A stretch of 64,000 bases of DNA from Sarcocystis neurona (Eukaryota; Apicomplexa; Conoidasida; Eucoccidiorida; Sarcocystidae): NCBI GenBank assembly GCA_000727475.1, contig KL647288.1, positions 7,839,414 through 7,903,413 of the forward strand. Direction: 5' to 3'. Below the pieces are notes generated by a model. It saw nothing but the letters and a program-made list of their open reading frames with translations, had not been told where the DNA came from and made no database searches. The stretch's first letter is position 1. Each line of letters opens with the position of its first letter. Positions 42,172 to 57,100 of the stretch are shown here, one piece after another. Position numbers and translations under genes: made by a program.

Positions 42172-45100
42172 CTGCAACACCGAAGCCAGTCCTTTATTGT
42201 GCCTCTTGTGTAGCCACACACGTATAACTGTGTGTGTCTCTTCATGTCTGTGTAGCTCCGTTTAGACACGTGCGCGCACTAACCTGATCCCCGCACGAGT
42301 CAACGTCCACACGTGTAGAACTACCAGAAGCAAACGAGCCGCTTTAGGGCGAATGTAGACAAGTTATTCATTACTGACACTCGATTCCACACCCTACGAT
42401 AGACAAGTGAGTAAAAGTACGTCTTTCCATATAGGCAGCGACTACTAATCGACAACCCACTGCTCAGGGTCTTTTACCGACAGCTCAGTGTGCAGTGGCC
42501 GGACTGCGGTCGCATGCATTGCCATTAGATGGCCACTTTGTGCTACTGATGCTACAGTGTTCTTGTACTCAAAATAAAGCTACCAGTTGTAGGTCTGAGT
42601 AGGTTCCTTCTTCTCTCCATCCTAGTGTCAGCGGGTACAAAATCGCCTACGAGGGATGGCGCTTCTGCTGCTGGTGGTGCTCTTGTCTCCCTGAATTTTG
42701 CTGCGTCGGCCGCAGTGGCTTTTGCTCGCCTCTCCGCTGCTGTTGCACTTGTAGCTGATGACATCGCTGCTGTTAGTTTTCTGCTCTTGCTGTTCATGGT
42801 CCTGTTGCTGCTTCTGCTGCTGTGTGGTATCTGCTGAACACACGATAAACCCAAGCTACCAACTGATACTCCACCACCTTGAATTCTCTGTTGTACCTTC
42901 CACTTTCTGCGTCTCATTTTCCCTGTCCACGTCCCACCTCCTTGAAAAGAGAAGCTTACGATCTGCGTGTCAGGCAGGTCAGTGGCTTCCACTACTTAGC
43001 ACTTTGTTATAAAGCCATCCATTTTTCCTTTTGCACCTCACTTGAGCCTGCAGACTGCCATTTTCTTTACCTTATCTTCCCTTCTACTACTGTGCAGTCC
43101 TGCTTCTTTCTGTTTCTTCAACGCCTCTGTGCACAGATGCATGTACAAAGATGTACACGCGTAGACGTGTGAGGTTCTCACCGCTTCAACATCTTTTATT
43201 CCCTTCTGAAATCCTCTGACTTTCGCCTGCAAGGACTTTATTTCCTGCTGCACTAGGCTCAACTGAGACGCAGGCGTGAAGGTACAGAGCAGCGAGGGCA
43301 AAACCCGAAAGGATAATGACTTCATGGACGAATCCATACTACGCAGAGTCACCGCGGAGTCGGATAGTGAAGTAGGAAGTGTGGAGCGTGCGATGGAAAG
43401 ATTCTGAGAAAAGGGGAAACATACATAAGCGTCTGTGTATACCTATCCCAGTTCACACTCATCCACAGGTGGAGGAAGCAAAAAGAAGGGCACGAGCGCA
43501 GGACAATACGAGAAGGCTAAGCTCTGACTGATGCTGTAGAAGTGAGTTATTGCCTCCGCACCCGTGACAGGAATCGACACCCGCATAATTGCACATGGAT
43601 AGTTGTGTACATACATGCAACTGCAGAAAAGAGGAGCAAGTGGCCACGAGTTACGCACGATTAGATGCACGCTAGGCACGAACAGTAAAAGTTAAACACG
43701 CACCTACGAATCTTAACATGTACAAATGCTTGTGAGTATTCATGGAAAGACGAGAGTATAACTGTGTAGTTGATTCCAGCTTCTGCAGCAGGAATGACGG
43801 CAGAGAGGACGGAAAGACGTTTCGCGCACGATGGTATATGGTGATGGTAAAATTTGCCGTTGCAGAGAAGTATCGCACACGCATACATGAATGGTCGTAT
43901 GCGTCTCTCTATCTGCCTCTTTCTCTTCCTCTTAGTACATACATATATATGTAAGTATATCTACACGTGCCTGTATACCTTCTCCATACCCAACCCCTAA
44001 TTCTGAATGTATGTATATCTCGTATAGGCGTATAGTTGGAATCAGCTGTCACGGCAGGAGGGCAAGGGGACAGCAAGCGAGACGCTCTACGCTCACTCTT
44101 ACCACGATTGAGTGGTATGATAGATGGTGTGCTGCGATGGAGTTTTTGCAGCTCGCACATGCAGGCACAGAGTTTGTGTGCCTTGGGTTTCGGAAGGTGT
44201 AAAAACAGTGTGTTTATACAGAGCTGTGCAGTTGTTTTAGGCACGCAAGTGTAAACATGTCGTGGAAAGGGACACGCGCACCTGGGCAGTACCGACCCAA
44301 TGTCTGAGAAGCTGTTTACTGGAGAACTTTGTTGCTGCGACGATGCTTCTCTGATCATATTATAGTCTGCCCGAACAAATGTCTCTTTTCTATAAGTTTA
44401 GAGACAGTAACGTAGGTGAATTTTCAGATGGGTATGTATAAAGGTGATGGGCTTTTTGTAAAGGAGGGACCGACTATGACTATACAGCAGCGCTTCTTTA
44501 CAGCTTTGGTGCAAAACATGCCAATAAATAAAATATTGCATGTACATATGCAAATATGTATGTGCCTGTGGGTACGTGCATATCTGTGCAGTACATGTAT
44601 ATACGTATATATGTATGTGTATTTATATATATGCACTGCGTACACGAAAACGCAAATATATATATATATATATACATCTAGGTATGTGCATATACGTGTC
44701 ATATATACGTACACGTGTATATATATATATATATATTGGCATATGTGCGTTTGTTTCAGGGAAACATACAAAGCACACACTTACGAATTACTTGTACCTG
44801 GCTCCTTCTCTCTATGTACACATATACGTATATATATGTAGAGGCGTGTGTCACACACCCCATGGATAAATTTTGGCGTGTGTCACTACCAGGATAGAAC
44901 AACGACTCTACCGGTGTGGGAGTGGCTACCGGCGAGTGCCAATTCAGTCGGACATAGAAGAGTGCGCCCAAGGAGCATGTGAGCTCCCGCGTACTGACGT
45001 CTGTCGTGATACTCAACGGAAGATACAAGGCTGGGCAAAGTATATGCGTGAAAGCATCATCCACATGGAAACATGAAAACCTAGGCACGTGCCAATTACC

Positions 45101-48100
45101 CGTGTGGATCTACAGATGCCTTCTTTACACAGTTATGGTCACTTATTTGAAGTATACTTGGTAGTTTGGCGTCGGCAGCTAATGTAAATCGCAAATGACG
45201 CAGAAGTGTAGGTGCATGGCCAGTTAAACCTTAGCGTTACTCCAAAAATCTCGTGCTTGCACATCCCTGCATGCCGGGCTGCACCAGCAGAAGCACTGGA
45301 CTGTCATCTCGGTACCTCGCACATAGAAGCCGTCGCCGTGTGATTTCTTTCTGCCTAGATATGTGTGTCTGTAAGCGTACGACAGTTGCCCTCTCTACGT
45401 GGTTTAAAGGGCTGACACCAATTCCTTACACGACAGTTGCCCTCTCTACGTGGTTTAAAGGCCTGACACCAATTCCTTACACTTTGGCTGGTCCACGACA
45501 TGTTCACCTGTACACACGTGCGGCTGCACAAGGACATTTCTAGAAAGATGACTATGTGCAGAAGCGGTAGAATTGTCTCCGAATAAGATAATCCTTCTTT
45601 ACATATGTGTACAGACGAAAGTCGGCGTCTTCTGCACAGAGGTGTGCACACAAACGGTAGTGTTTATCTACTAATGAAGGCGAGAGGTGATCTCTTTGCT
45701 CACAGAGCACACACCTGTGAACAGAGACAGTCTTCATCCGATATCTTTGCATATTAAGATATCTCTATCTACACGAGGGTAGTGCAGTGTCCTCACGGAC
45801 AACGATACCCCGGGGTGCACCGAAGACGTCGCTTGTACTCTCTAATTATGGTCGGAGAAAACTACGGTTGAAGAAAGAGGTATCAGGACACAGAAGCGCT
45901 TACACAGGTATTCGTCAAATCGTGCAAACACGTTACGGATCGTGTCTGGACACGCAGACACGCGGTTACACTTATGCACACAAATATGGGTATATGTTTA
46001 CATTGTATAAACCCATTTGTGTCTATATAGGTATAAACCTCTAAATACGTTTATATATACTTGCAAGTAACCGGAGGGGCCCTACGTGTGCACAAAAATG
46101 TTGGCATTATCTGGACACCCGGGGTGGAGTCAAAGATATGAAGGGATCCTGTATGTTACTTGAATTTTCTGCATCATACGTATGCATACACGTGTCACAG
46201 GAATTTTGTAAATAACTGATACCCCATCTTGGCTGTAGCGATAGATGCATACGCGTACATATGCGGACGTACGTAAAGGTACAAAGACGATAGAAATTCG
46301 AACACGTGTGGGCGAAAGTGAATCGTTCGTGCACGACTGCCGTAAATGCAGAACTGCGCCACCGCAGAACTCAGCATGTGAGGATACGTCCACATTTTCA
46401 TGTTTGTGACTCTTACTGATTTACGCGGGTGTATTTGTGTATGTTTGTGCGTGTGCGTGTGTGTGCGTACACGTGTACGTGTATGTCTGTGTGCGTTTGT
46501 ATATGTGCATGTATGTCTTTATGTATGTGCGTGTCTCTATGGGTGACTGAGTGCCCCTATGTGTTTGTGTATGTGTTTGTGTGGGCACGTATCTACTTTT
46601 ACGAGGGCAAAACTAAATGGTCGTACCTCATCCGTATATGCGCATAAATATACATATCTATACATGTGAGTCTAGCGGTGGAGGCAGCGGCATGCAAATG
46701 TTGTGCACAGAACATGTACACACACATACCCATACATACATATATAGAAGTTAATGTAGGGGGGATGAGGTAGAGCGAAAGAGGAACACTAAGCGCAAGA
46801 CGTTCTCGGCAGATGCGTGCGCACGCACCTCATGGGTGTACTTCTTCTCGTCAGAAGCCTTTGCTCGCTCCAGCACTTCTATTTCTTTCTGCATCCGCTC
46901 CTGATCGTGGACGAGCGTATCCAGCAGCTGTTGTTTTTCTGGCTGCGTCAGCAGCATATCAAGCATGTGGACATTACCAATCTAAGTATGGACGCAGAAG
47001 CGTGTACCAATCTATAATGATGTAGCACCCGCATGAGCTACCGTAGGAGTTCTTGTGTACGCCTCAGTCGTAATCGGATGCCTAAACCTGACTAGAGTGT
47101 TGAGCAGCTGGAGTTACTTGCCTTCAATGAACATACCAGCAGGAAACAAAACATGTAGGACACTTTTCCACACACTGTGCGACACGCTTGTACACAGACG
47201 CGGTCTTACAGACGCTCGCAAATTCCGTTACATCTTCCAGCGTCTGACAATGTTACAGCGTACGTCTCCTCCAAGAGACACGCAGAAAGCTACGTGATAC
47301 GAGCGGTGCAGACTCCACATCTAACGGCAAACGCGGACGCCTACACTGTGGATTGGCGCCTCAGTTTGTCCCGTGCCGTGACTGATCAACTGGTAACCAA
47401 TGCACACACGCGTACTACTGCTGTCTTTCATCGGAGAGGGTGTACAGGTTTCATTTGTGAGCGTGGAAACGGGGAGTTGCACGCAGCCTGCAAGCTGCTG
47501 CGACAGCACAAACGAAGAGAAAAACGCAACGTCCAATGACTGGATATTCGAGTGCATAAATATGTACTCACTGCGTACGAAAAGACAGGTCAGACATGTA
47601 TATACATGTCGCTAACATGCGCACCGGAATGAGTGCGCACTGTGTAGCACGTACGGTGAGAGGGTCGTCGCAGAGAGGTACACTTGTAGTGTGCACACCG
47701 CAACATCCGTGATATACTATTATGTCATGATGGCGAGAAAATCAAGGTAAGGTCTACAAAGAATAATGTATTCGTGTGTATATGTCAAAGCGTGATAGAT
47801 GTGCGTATGCGGTCATGGAGCTGATGCGTTTACGGCATGTACTTACTGGTCGCAAGCGTTCGTAACCCACATCGTAACCCACATACGTAATCGATACACT
47901 AACCTGTAGATGTGCAAAAAGTAATACACACATGCGTAGATGTGTATGCCTCCGTCTACTTTCTGTGTACACGCAGCTACGCGCACGTCGACGTTTGGTT
48001 GCGCCTGCGTAAAGGCTGCAACTTGTAACAGATAAAGTGTGTTACGCCTCACAGCAACTTTCGGCTGCTTTTTCTTGCATCCTGTCGAGCTGGATTGCAG

Positions 48101-51100
48101 GTTCTTGTTGGTTACGGCTTTCAGGTACCGTCTGACTTTGCCTTCATAATCTACGGCGGCCTCGTGAAGACGCTTGCTTTCTTGTTCGTTTTTTATGCTT
48201 TCTTGACGCAGATTTCCGTTCGAGACCTTCAGCAGTCTAAGCTCTTTCTGTAGCTGCTTCACCTTTTATAAGCCACCAGTAACAGGCCAGCAACAAGCAG
48301 ACAACTAGCAACGTTAGCGGCACAAGCGGAGTTGTTATTCGCTTTGATACAGAGTATTGAGCGGAGAAACAGACAACAATAACGAAGGTCGTCAGGGAAA
48401 TTCTGACCCAAAGAAGGGTGAGGTAAATGCAAAATATTCAATAACCACGCGGGCTACAAGTTCGGACTTAACGAAATAAGGACGGACCACGAGTGCAACG
48501 TTTATTTGAAGTGAAAACAGGTGCTACATAACAACTAAAAGAATTTCTGCTGTGGACTTTTGCAGGCAGCACAGAGCAGAATGCGAGTAGATTCGTACGG
48601 CGTGCCTTTCGCATAGAGGGATGTATAGAGGCTGCGAATTTTACGAATTCAGATCTCACTGTGGAGAATGTGAACAAACTTTCAACTGTACGTTGAAGAA
48701 ATGACGACAATGTAGCGAAGTATCTTAGCAAGATGTTCCCGAACACAAGGACACTATAACAGCTGCAGCGCGCAGCCCTTACGAAATTTTATGTCCTCAG
48801 AGGTAGCGCACAAACAGACTTTCTTTTCAAAGACCTTTTTGCGAAGCGTGGAGCTCAGAAAGATTACGGAGAGACTGTAAACACATACGGTGCGACATCC
48901 GAAAATTGCTTACAAGAATCCCTCTACAGATATAGAAGAGGAAGTCTTTCATCGAGGAACCGCTAGGTTGTCCATGAGACGTGTAGAAAATACGTCTCTG
49001 TGTCACTACGTGCCCCCGTAGTGAACACAAATTTGTATACGTGTATCTAGAGAGGGAAGCACAGAGGTACACGGAAAGCAGCTGTTTACAAAACAGGCGT
49101 GAACGCGTCATTTTTATGGCGCAGTGTGTGCGCTCTGACGCACGTGGGTGACGCGATTGTCCGCACGTAGACACATATACTACGTACACATATACGTATA
49201 CGTACTTGCGTACATCATCCCAGATGCACGTATGTGTCTACGTGCCCATTTCTGTCTGCAACGGGTCGTCCACTTTTTTTTTTGTGCGGTGCTGATTTCT
49301 ACAAAGCTGCGGAGATCTGACACACAAGAAGGTAATTGTACAACTCTTCAAACGGAGTGTTTCGTACATAAACCTATCACTGTTAGTGGGCGGAATACGT
49401 GTCCCCAACTTGTTGCTGTGTTAGTGCTTTGCGTGCGTCTATGTATACATGTGCGCATCTGTGTGTGTACGTATGTGATCGTTTTCCAGTCCCGCACGTC
49501 TTTTCTAAACCCACCGAGAAGACCGTGACCCAGGGGATGCGTCACGCACATGGCTGCCCTAAGGTCCTGTACTGCTTAAGTTGGCTTTGTCTGCATCGTG
49601 TTCCTACTACACGAATCCAGGTGCTTCCACCGTTGTTGAGCATGCTTCTCTATAAAAAGACGATGCCGTAAAAGCGAAAACCCAAGACGATGGCCGTGTT
49701 CTGTCACAGTTGCAGATCAACACTAGTGGGCGTGGTGCAACTCGCCTCAGTAGGCATGGGGAACAGCGTGCTCAATGCCGCCTGCCAGAGGGTTGTGCCG
49801 GTAGCTGAAATCTATTTCGGCGGAGAGGGACACTGTCTGCGCCGCTATTATGGTGAAAATGTTCTATTTGGACTGCTCTGCCATTGAGATACGGCGATGC
49901 ATATTTGCTGTCTATTATTGTGGTGCTGGAGGTGAAGAGTGAATCTTGCGCACTGCGCGGCGCAAGCGTATTGCTATACAATACGCAACGGGCCCATTTT
50001 GCTCACAACCAGTGAGAACCCACTTTGGCAGGAAGATCTTGATTTTTCTGTTCCACGCGGTGCATCGCTTTCTCTTGCTGTACTCGTATTCTGTCAAGTC
50101 CTTCGCCGACTGTCTGCAGCAGGAGGAAGGGGACGCGCTGTACGGGACATTATACGTGCTACCAATGATCAAGCAAAGGAGACAAGAGGTAGGTCACTTG
50201 GGACGTCGCGCTCTCTACTAATGCACCTCCAAGCTTGGAACATGTTCCAGAATATACTTGTATTAGTCGCAGTACTAGTAGTAGAAAGGAGAATAGTGAC
50301 AATTTTAGGAGGATTATCAGCTGAAGCAGTAAACAGGATGTCGCTGTAGCTGTTGTTCTAGGGAAAAAAAAGAGAAAAGTTATTGTTGTACAAAGTGTAC
50401 TCGTAGTAGTAGCATTAGTAGCAGTATACTACTACTACTAATAATAATAGTATACCGTTGTAGCTGTTGTTCCAAGGGAAAAGTAGAGAAAAGTTATTGT
50501 TGTGCAAAGTGTACTCGTAGTAGTAGCATTAGTAACAGTATACTACTACTACTAATAATAATAGTATACCGTTGTAGCTGTTGTTCCAAGGGAAAAGTAG
50601 AGAAAAGTTATTGTTGTGCAAAGTGTACTCGTAGTAGTAGCATTAGTAGCAGTATACTACTACTACTACTACTACTAATAATAACAATAATAGTAATGAA
50701 TCTGATGGGAGTACCCGTTGTAACAGCAGGGAACATAGGGGCAGTGGTAGTAGTAGTAGTAGTAGTAATGGTAGATCGTTAAAGAAAGTTGGCAGTAGTA
50801 GTAGTAGCAGCATTAGTATTAGTGTCAGTGGTGGTGGTAGTAGTAGCAGTAGTAGCTCGAGTAATGGTAAAGCCCCTTGGACTCAGGGAGGGGCGGAACT
50901 ACACATGACTATAGTGAACGCGGGTTTCAGCACCTGAGGTTGCATGGGATCGGTAGTGGTTACGACCAGAAAGAAGCTTTCTTCATCACTAAAGAAGAGT
51001 ACATATATTGAATAAGTACACTGATGCATCAACAGTCATATGTGTATATGTAAATGCGTACGTAGGCCAAGTGTGTGCAGTCGAATTCCCACATTCACAC

Positions 51101-54100
51101 CTACGTACATTCGATTCGCGACCTACTGACTGGACATCACCTGAGATGAAATATCGGTGAACACGCTTGTATACACAACACGGTACACCAACACTTGCAC
51201 GGTTAGAAGCACGGTGAAAGTTCTTTTGGATCATGTGCAGGCCCGAATTTCAAGTCACTCAGCCGTACGTAAGCATCAGCAAGGCACACTACATGCCGTA
51301 AATCTCAAAAAGCGCAGCCCTACGTGGCCACGTGCATGCATAAATATCAGGCCATGCAAAGATGAGTACACCTACAGGGAGACGCGTACAAAGGGAAAAT
51401 ACACGCGCACGCATACTCGAGCGTACGTCTATCTGCCTACATACAGCAGCGCGCACGCACGTTGCGGTATGCACTAGACAAAACAGTACGCACCGTCCCG
51501 GCGGGAAGGGCTGCCAGTCCCGTTATACCCAGACACCCTCTTGCTTCTTTGAGAAGCATGTGACGGTGTTGCTGCTGCCGTGGTTCTTTCTCCATTCGAA
51601 GCACCCACTGCATGCATGCAGCACCAGCACAGTTACCTTGAGGTCCTGTAACATGTTTTCCTTCTCCCGTATGCGATTTTGAAGTTCGATAAGCTGCAAT
51701 GAAGACCAGCGGCAAAAAAGAGTTCATGGTAGAGAAAACAAGTGTGACTTTTTTTGTCGTCCCATTGGCAGCAGCTCGTGAAAGCCGATATAGTTAGATA
51801 TGCATGTACAAGTGGGTATTTCCAGGAGTTGACGCGCCTATGTGTGGTGCATTACAAGTGTATATGCTTGTATGTATGTGTATGTGTGTGTGTGTGCGCG
51901 CGCGCCTTAATTTCTCCGCTGACATATCTGCCCTTTTCCATACACGTTCCCCGTATCAGTGCATTCGTCCGGGGCTGCCTGTACAGCGGTCCGCATTTAA
52001 AAGGAGGACGAGCTTGCAGCTGACGCCGTTCCCCCTCATCTGAATATATACGTATATACATATATATGTGTGTGTCGATTTGCAACCACATATGCGCAGG
52101 TGCACTTACAGACACACACATGCGGTGACACGCGATGGATGGGCGCGCAAACGGGGATTCGCATACAACTGTATCCCAGCAACACAGGAAATTGTGAGCA
52201 CATCATAACTGTATATAGGTGGAGGTGACCGAGTTCATGGCTACGAGGTTACATGGACTCAGATGGGGTAAAAGGGGGCATATCCGGAAACAGCTACACG
52301 TAGGATACACACAAACGTACACGTTCGACGCCGCACAAATGTGCAGACGTGTATCTCTGAGGACAGTTGTGTGGACGTGTAGTTATGAGAACAATTGCGC
52401 GTTCTTTACAAAGAGTACGCGTCAGGCAGACTGTGAAACGAGAAACAGAGTGACGCATATATATATATATATATATATATGCGTCACTCTGTATACACAA
52501 AATACATATGCGTATAGACCACAGCCTCGGATAGCCTCTCTCTAGATGTGTATGTAGAAATTTATGGTCGACTCGTCGTGCTGTGGTAAACGTGAATACG
52601 CCTATAGATGCAGGTACCAGTTCACGTAGTGCGTGCGTGGTTACCTTGCCAATATTTTTGTTTTTAGCGCACTGCTCCCGCAGCAGCACCACCTGCCGTT
52701 TCTGACTATCTGCTTTCCTCTGCCAATACCGTACGGAATCCTCCGTTGACAGACTTTTTCTCCTAATGTAATCGGCCTGCCCCTTCGCTTCTAGCACGCT
52801 TTCCACCTGCAGGAACACGCGAACAGGGACCGACTGTTGCGCCTCACGCGTTCAAGAGCCGCCTGTCGCTGCGCATACCAACTGGTTTACGCACGTCCAT
52901 AATTCGCTACCCATTTCCATGTATCTCTCTCTCCCTAGATAAGCATATCTATAACTGCGCGGTACCGGCTCGTACCGCGCTTCACCACGCTACTTTCACC
53001 TGTATTCGTTTTCGCGACTGCTGGGTACACACACCTACAGATCCTATCGGAAGTGTTTTACTGACCCTCTACTGATACATGTGTATCCAGTATTAATATG
53101 CATACAGAATAACATACACAACTGCGCATTGCTAAGCCACCGCCCCCCTGCTTCAACATCTACAGTTGCACCTATGTCTGTGTGCTAGAGGCCCTTCGTT
53201 GTTTTACGTGAAAAGGGCTGCTTGTGCGCGGTGCCGAACATATACAGTCGACTACGGAAAAGAAAAATCATTCTTCGAGTAGGTTCTGCGTGGTTGCTAG
53301 TGTGTCTGTTCAAGGTCTGTAGTGGTACTACCGGGAATAGACTGAAATTGGACGGAGACAGGAGGAGTTTTTTTTCCTTAGTCTCTGATATGATACCTGT
53401 GAGGTTCGAGCGTGGTAGAGCTGCTACACGGTTTCATAGGAAAGAGGATGTAATGTTGCCTTACTTTCTCTCACCAGTTCGTGCGTGTCGACGCCGAACG
53501 GTGGATGATATCAGACGACCATGCAGACAGGAACGCCTCTCGTGCTTTTGATGGTATCACACACTTTAAGAGTACACGAATGCCTGACTGATTGCAATAT
53601 CATTTATAGCCCTGGATTTGGACGCAGGGCGGAACGAAAAGGCTTGTTGAGCCGCAATGGCATAAGGAATAACAATAGGTAGATGCAGGAATACAATAGT
53701 AGGAGCGGTGGTGGTCGTTGTTGATGAAGGAGGACAACACCACATGCAGATTTATCAGCTGAGTTGGTAGTGAGAGGAGAATACGATAATATACAAAAGT
53801 AGTGTATGTCGTAGTAGTAATAATAATATCAATAATAGTAGGAGTACTGACAGTAGGAGACGGCAGCAGTACAGCTGATGAAGATACAAGAGGTTTGATA
53901 GCACAGGTAGTACCACTTAGGGTTGCAGTTGGCAAACGACAGAAAGAAGCACTACTCGGGGTTATGAAACGAATAAGAATCCACGAGATGGACACGTCAG
54001 GATTACTAAAGTAGAACGGGCAATATTAACAGCAGTAATGCTGGTCATAGTAGTAATGGTAGCAGCACTACTGGGAATTATAGCACGAATATGAATCCGC

Positions 54101-57100
54101 AGAATAGACACGTTTGTGTGTAAACTAGGAGGAGACATATGAACAGCGGTTGTAGTCGTAGTAGAAATGTTCGCAGTAGTTGTAACAGTAGCAGTAAGAG
54201 CCGAAGTCCTAATAGAAGCAATAGTAGTATGGTAAAAGTATAACTACTGTTAGCATCACTGATTGTTAGGGTCGTGGTGATAAGGAGGAGCAGGAACGAC
54301 AGTTGTAGCACCAACTGGTCCCTTCACGAGTGACAATGAATATGACAGAAGCACCTTAAGCCCTGTGAGTTTCACCGTAGGCGGGTGGTGCCTGAAGTCA
54401 ACACGCTGCAGCCAGTGCCTGACGCGACTGCAGAGCAAGTTTTGATACCTCGTAGGCAAGCATCTCCGTCTCCATCTGCAGCTCTCTTTGTAGCCTTTTA
54501 TTTTCGATTGTTATCCTCTCCGGTCTAGAGCAAAAGTGGTCACATTCATTCAGCAGATCAATCACGTGTACCTGCCCAAAAACTACGCAGCCATATATGC
54601 ATACCTATACGCGTGTATAAGTGGAAGCATATTGGGAAAGGTAGACACAGTGCAGTGGGAAAGAATGAAAACCTCTGTGTGGTCACCTATATATACGCGT
54701 GTATGCGCGCTTTTAGAGGGAGACGTCCGCGTATGTGTTCAGGACATAGGTGAGTGTAGATGTGTGTACCGTATGCGCGGACACAGGCAGATATATAGGT
54801 GGGGAGGTAGAGGCCTAGACTGGAGCTAGGGATGCGTAAATGCGTCGCGACAAAAAAGGTTACGTATGCCTCAGACGGTGATTGTAGGATCGCACTGCTG
54901 TGTCCCCTACGAATGTTGCTGAAAGAAGTTACAGCACGCACAGCTGGCCAGCAGACAGCCGCACACTGGTATGGGCTGCACCCGCGGACACAACGGAAAA
55001 TAGTGCTTTCACATGGAGGTCAGCAGGCCTGGTCGCTCAAAAACACCTTGAAACGCAACCACGGTGTCTTATTGAGAGGGCGTAGTTCGCAACTAACGTC
55101 CAGCCCAGTGGCCTTACGCCTTCAGCGGAGACGCTCACTCTCCCTGAAAAATACATCCAGGGGCGCTACAAAAATACAAACTCGGAGAGATACATTTCAC
55201 TGCTTCGACTTGCTATAGCCTAAACAAATTGTGAAGATACTCGCGCAACCGTGGAGACTCGTCTATGGAAACAAATATATATGTATAAATACACACCCAC
55301 AAAAGTAAAACTATGTATTTCCATACACCTGTATAGATCTACTTATCTCCACGTGTATACTACGTGCACACGTAGACAACTTTATACGGATCTACAATAA
55401 TGTTTATTCACGTTAGAGAAATCGTGTATATTTTATTACATATTTGTTCGTCTCCACACAGGGCTCTAGGCGTACCCAGCGTAAGCTTGTAGAATGACTT
55501 GCATTCAAGCAGATGAAGTTATTGGCACCTGTGCAATCGTGCCTGGGAAGTTGCGGGTGTACACTTGCCAGGTGATAAGAGAGTTCCACTGACCAGCGCC
55601 GGTCAAACGCAAATCAAGCAGACGCCTCCGCGCTCCCGTAAAATTCCCGCACACAATGTCTTCAAGGAAGAAAACGTCTGAACAACCTGGCTGCTGTATG
55701 TATTTGCGTATCTTCATTTGTTTCAGCTTCGAGTATGTCTACCTTACATATACGTATATACACGTATGTTCTGCTGAAGGAATAGAGGATGCACCAACTG
55801 CATGGGCTCCTTCGCAAGTACAACAAACTTACATTTTGTTGCCTTTCTGACAACCTGACGCTTGCGTTCCCCGTTTCCGGCGTGTACACGTCTGCGTGTT
55901 CTAGAAACGCACTATACGGCCACACGCCTTGCGCGTAACGCGCGTAAACCTGCTGCACACCTCCTTTCCAAATATAGACTTGTGTGTCTACTGTATGGTA
56001 ACTCAGTGAGCAACAGAGTGGCGTATACACGTGTGAGACTACACACTCCTCGGAGACTTGGCCTGATGGGCACCGAGCTACAAAGTGGCGTTCCGTGGGC
56101 GTCCTTTTTTCATGCAAGGTGCGAACTCTTTCAATGAGAGTATGCATGTGGAACATAGATTTTTGATGCCGGTAGTCGTCTGCAGTAAACTATACTTCCA
56201 TCAGAAGACACGTGGTCTGAACTCACGCGTTGCTCATTCGCGTGTGGCGTCCTGGAGTGTCTCTCTGTATACATGTGAAAATACGTACACCAGGACGCAT
56301 TCACTGGGACAGAAATAAACAGAGGCTTCTTCGTCGCTGCTTTTTTTCTCCTGGGTGCGAGTCACTTGTGCAGATTAAGAGGAGCTCGGGTGTGTAGAAA
56401 ACCACAGAAACATGCAACTGTAAACCGTGTAGTTACACACACGTATACACGCCTACGCGTACATGTACACATACATAATTATGTGAACATTACTGTGACC
56501 CCCTTGCGCATCTGAGTGATGTACATGTAACCGTCTTACACTCATCATTCTACAAAGTATGCACACCTGTGCGCTTGCAGCAATGTTGGTAGTACGTGGA
56601 CTGCACACGTAAGCGTGTACGTGCACACATGTGGATAGGTACCAGGGGTACCACCCCTGTGGCACGTCTTCGACGATGAACATGTTGATTACTGCGCGCG
56701 GATAGAAAGTTTCCCTGTACGGTGTTCATGCGCGGGATTGGAAGGTGTACCTGCACTGTCGCACAATATGTAAAAATATGCAGCTGTGCTGTAGTCACAC
56801 ATACAGGTGCGTATGTCTAAGAATTGCAAACGAGCGTAGGAACACACATGTACGTCGTGCGTACGAGTTTTTCTCATCTGAAGGCTTGACTTCTCTACTT
56901 GCGCAGTGTGGTCCTAACCAGCTTTACAGATCCGTGAACCAAGCAGGTCCTCGAGAGATATCTTTTCTCTTCTTTGGTCGCATACACGCATGTGATGGAC
57001 GAATCTCTTCGCCGAAAGCCTAAGCAGGTGTTTCTTTCTGACCCACGGATTTTCATCATGACTTACAGCTTCTTGTTGCTAGGCGTTCCTTTTCCATTGA

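Larger units (their letters stand above)
50114..51636 (-). other. Coiled-coil gene intron with AGT/ACT repeats
   Basis: Contains the 114-bp triplicate (50343-50684) and a GTA/GTAGTAGT tract to 50875. The remainder is ordinary. Confidence 0.5.

Noticed and set aside
42064..48262. Treating each coil segment as a separate small gene
   Set aside because: Each is bounded by acceptor and donor signals in compatible phase and none has its own start and stop, so one spliced gene explains them better.
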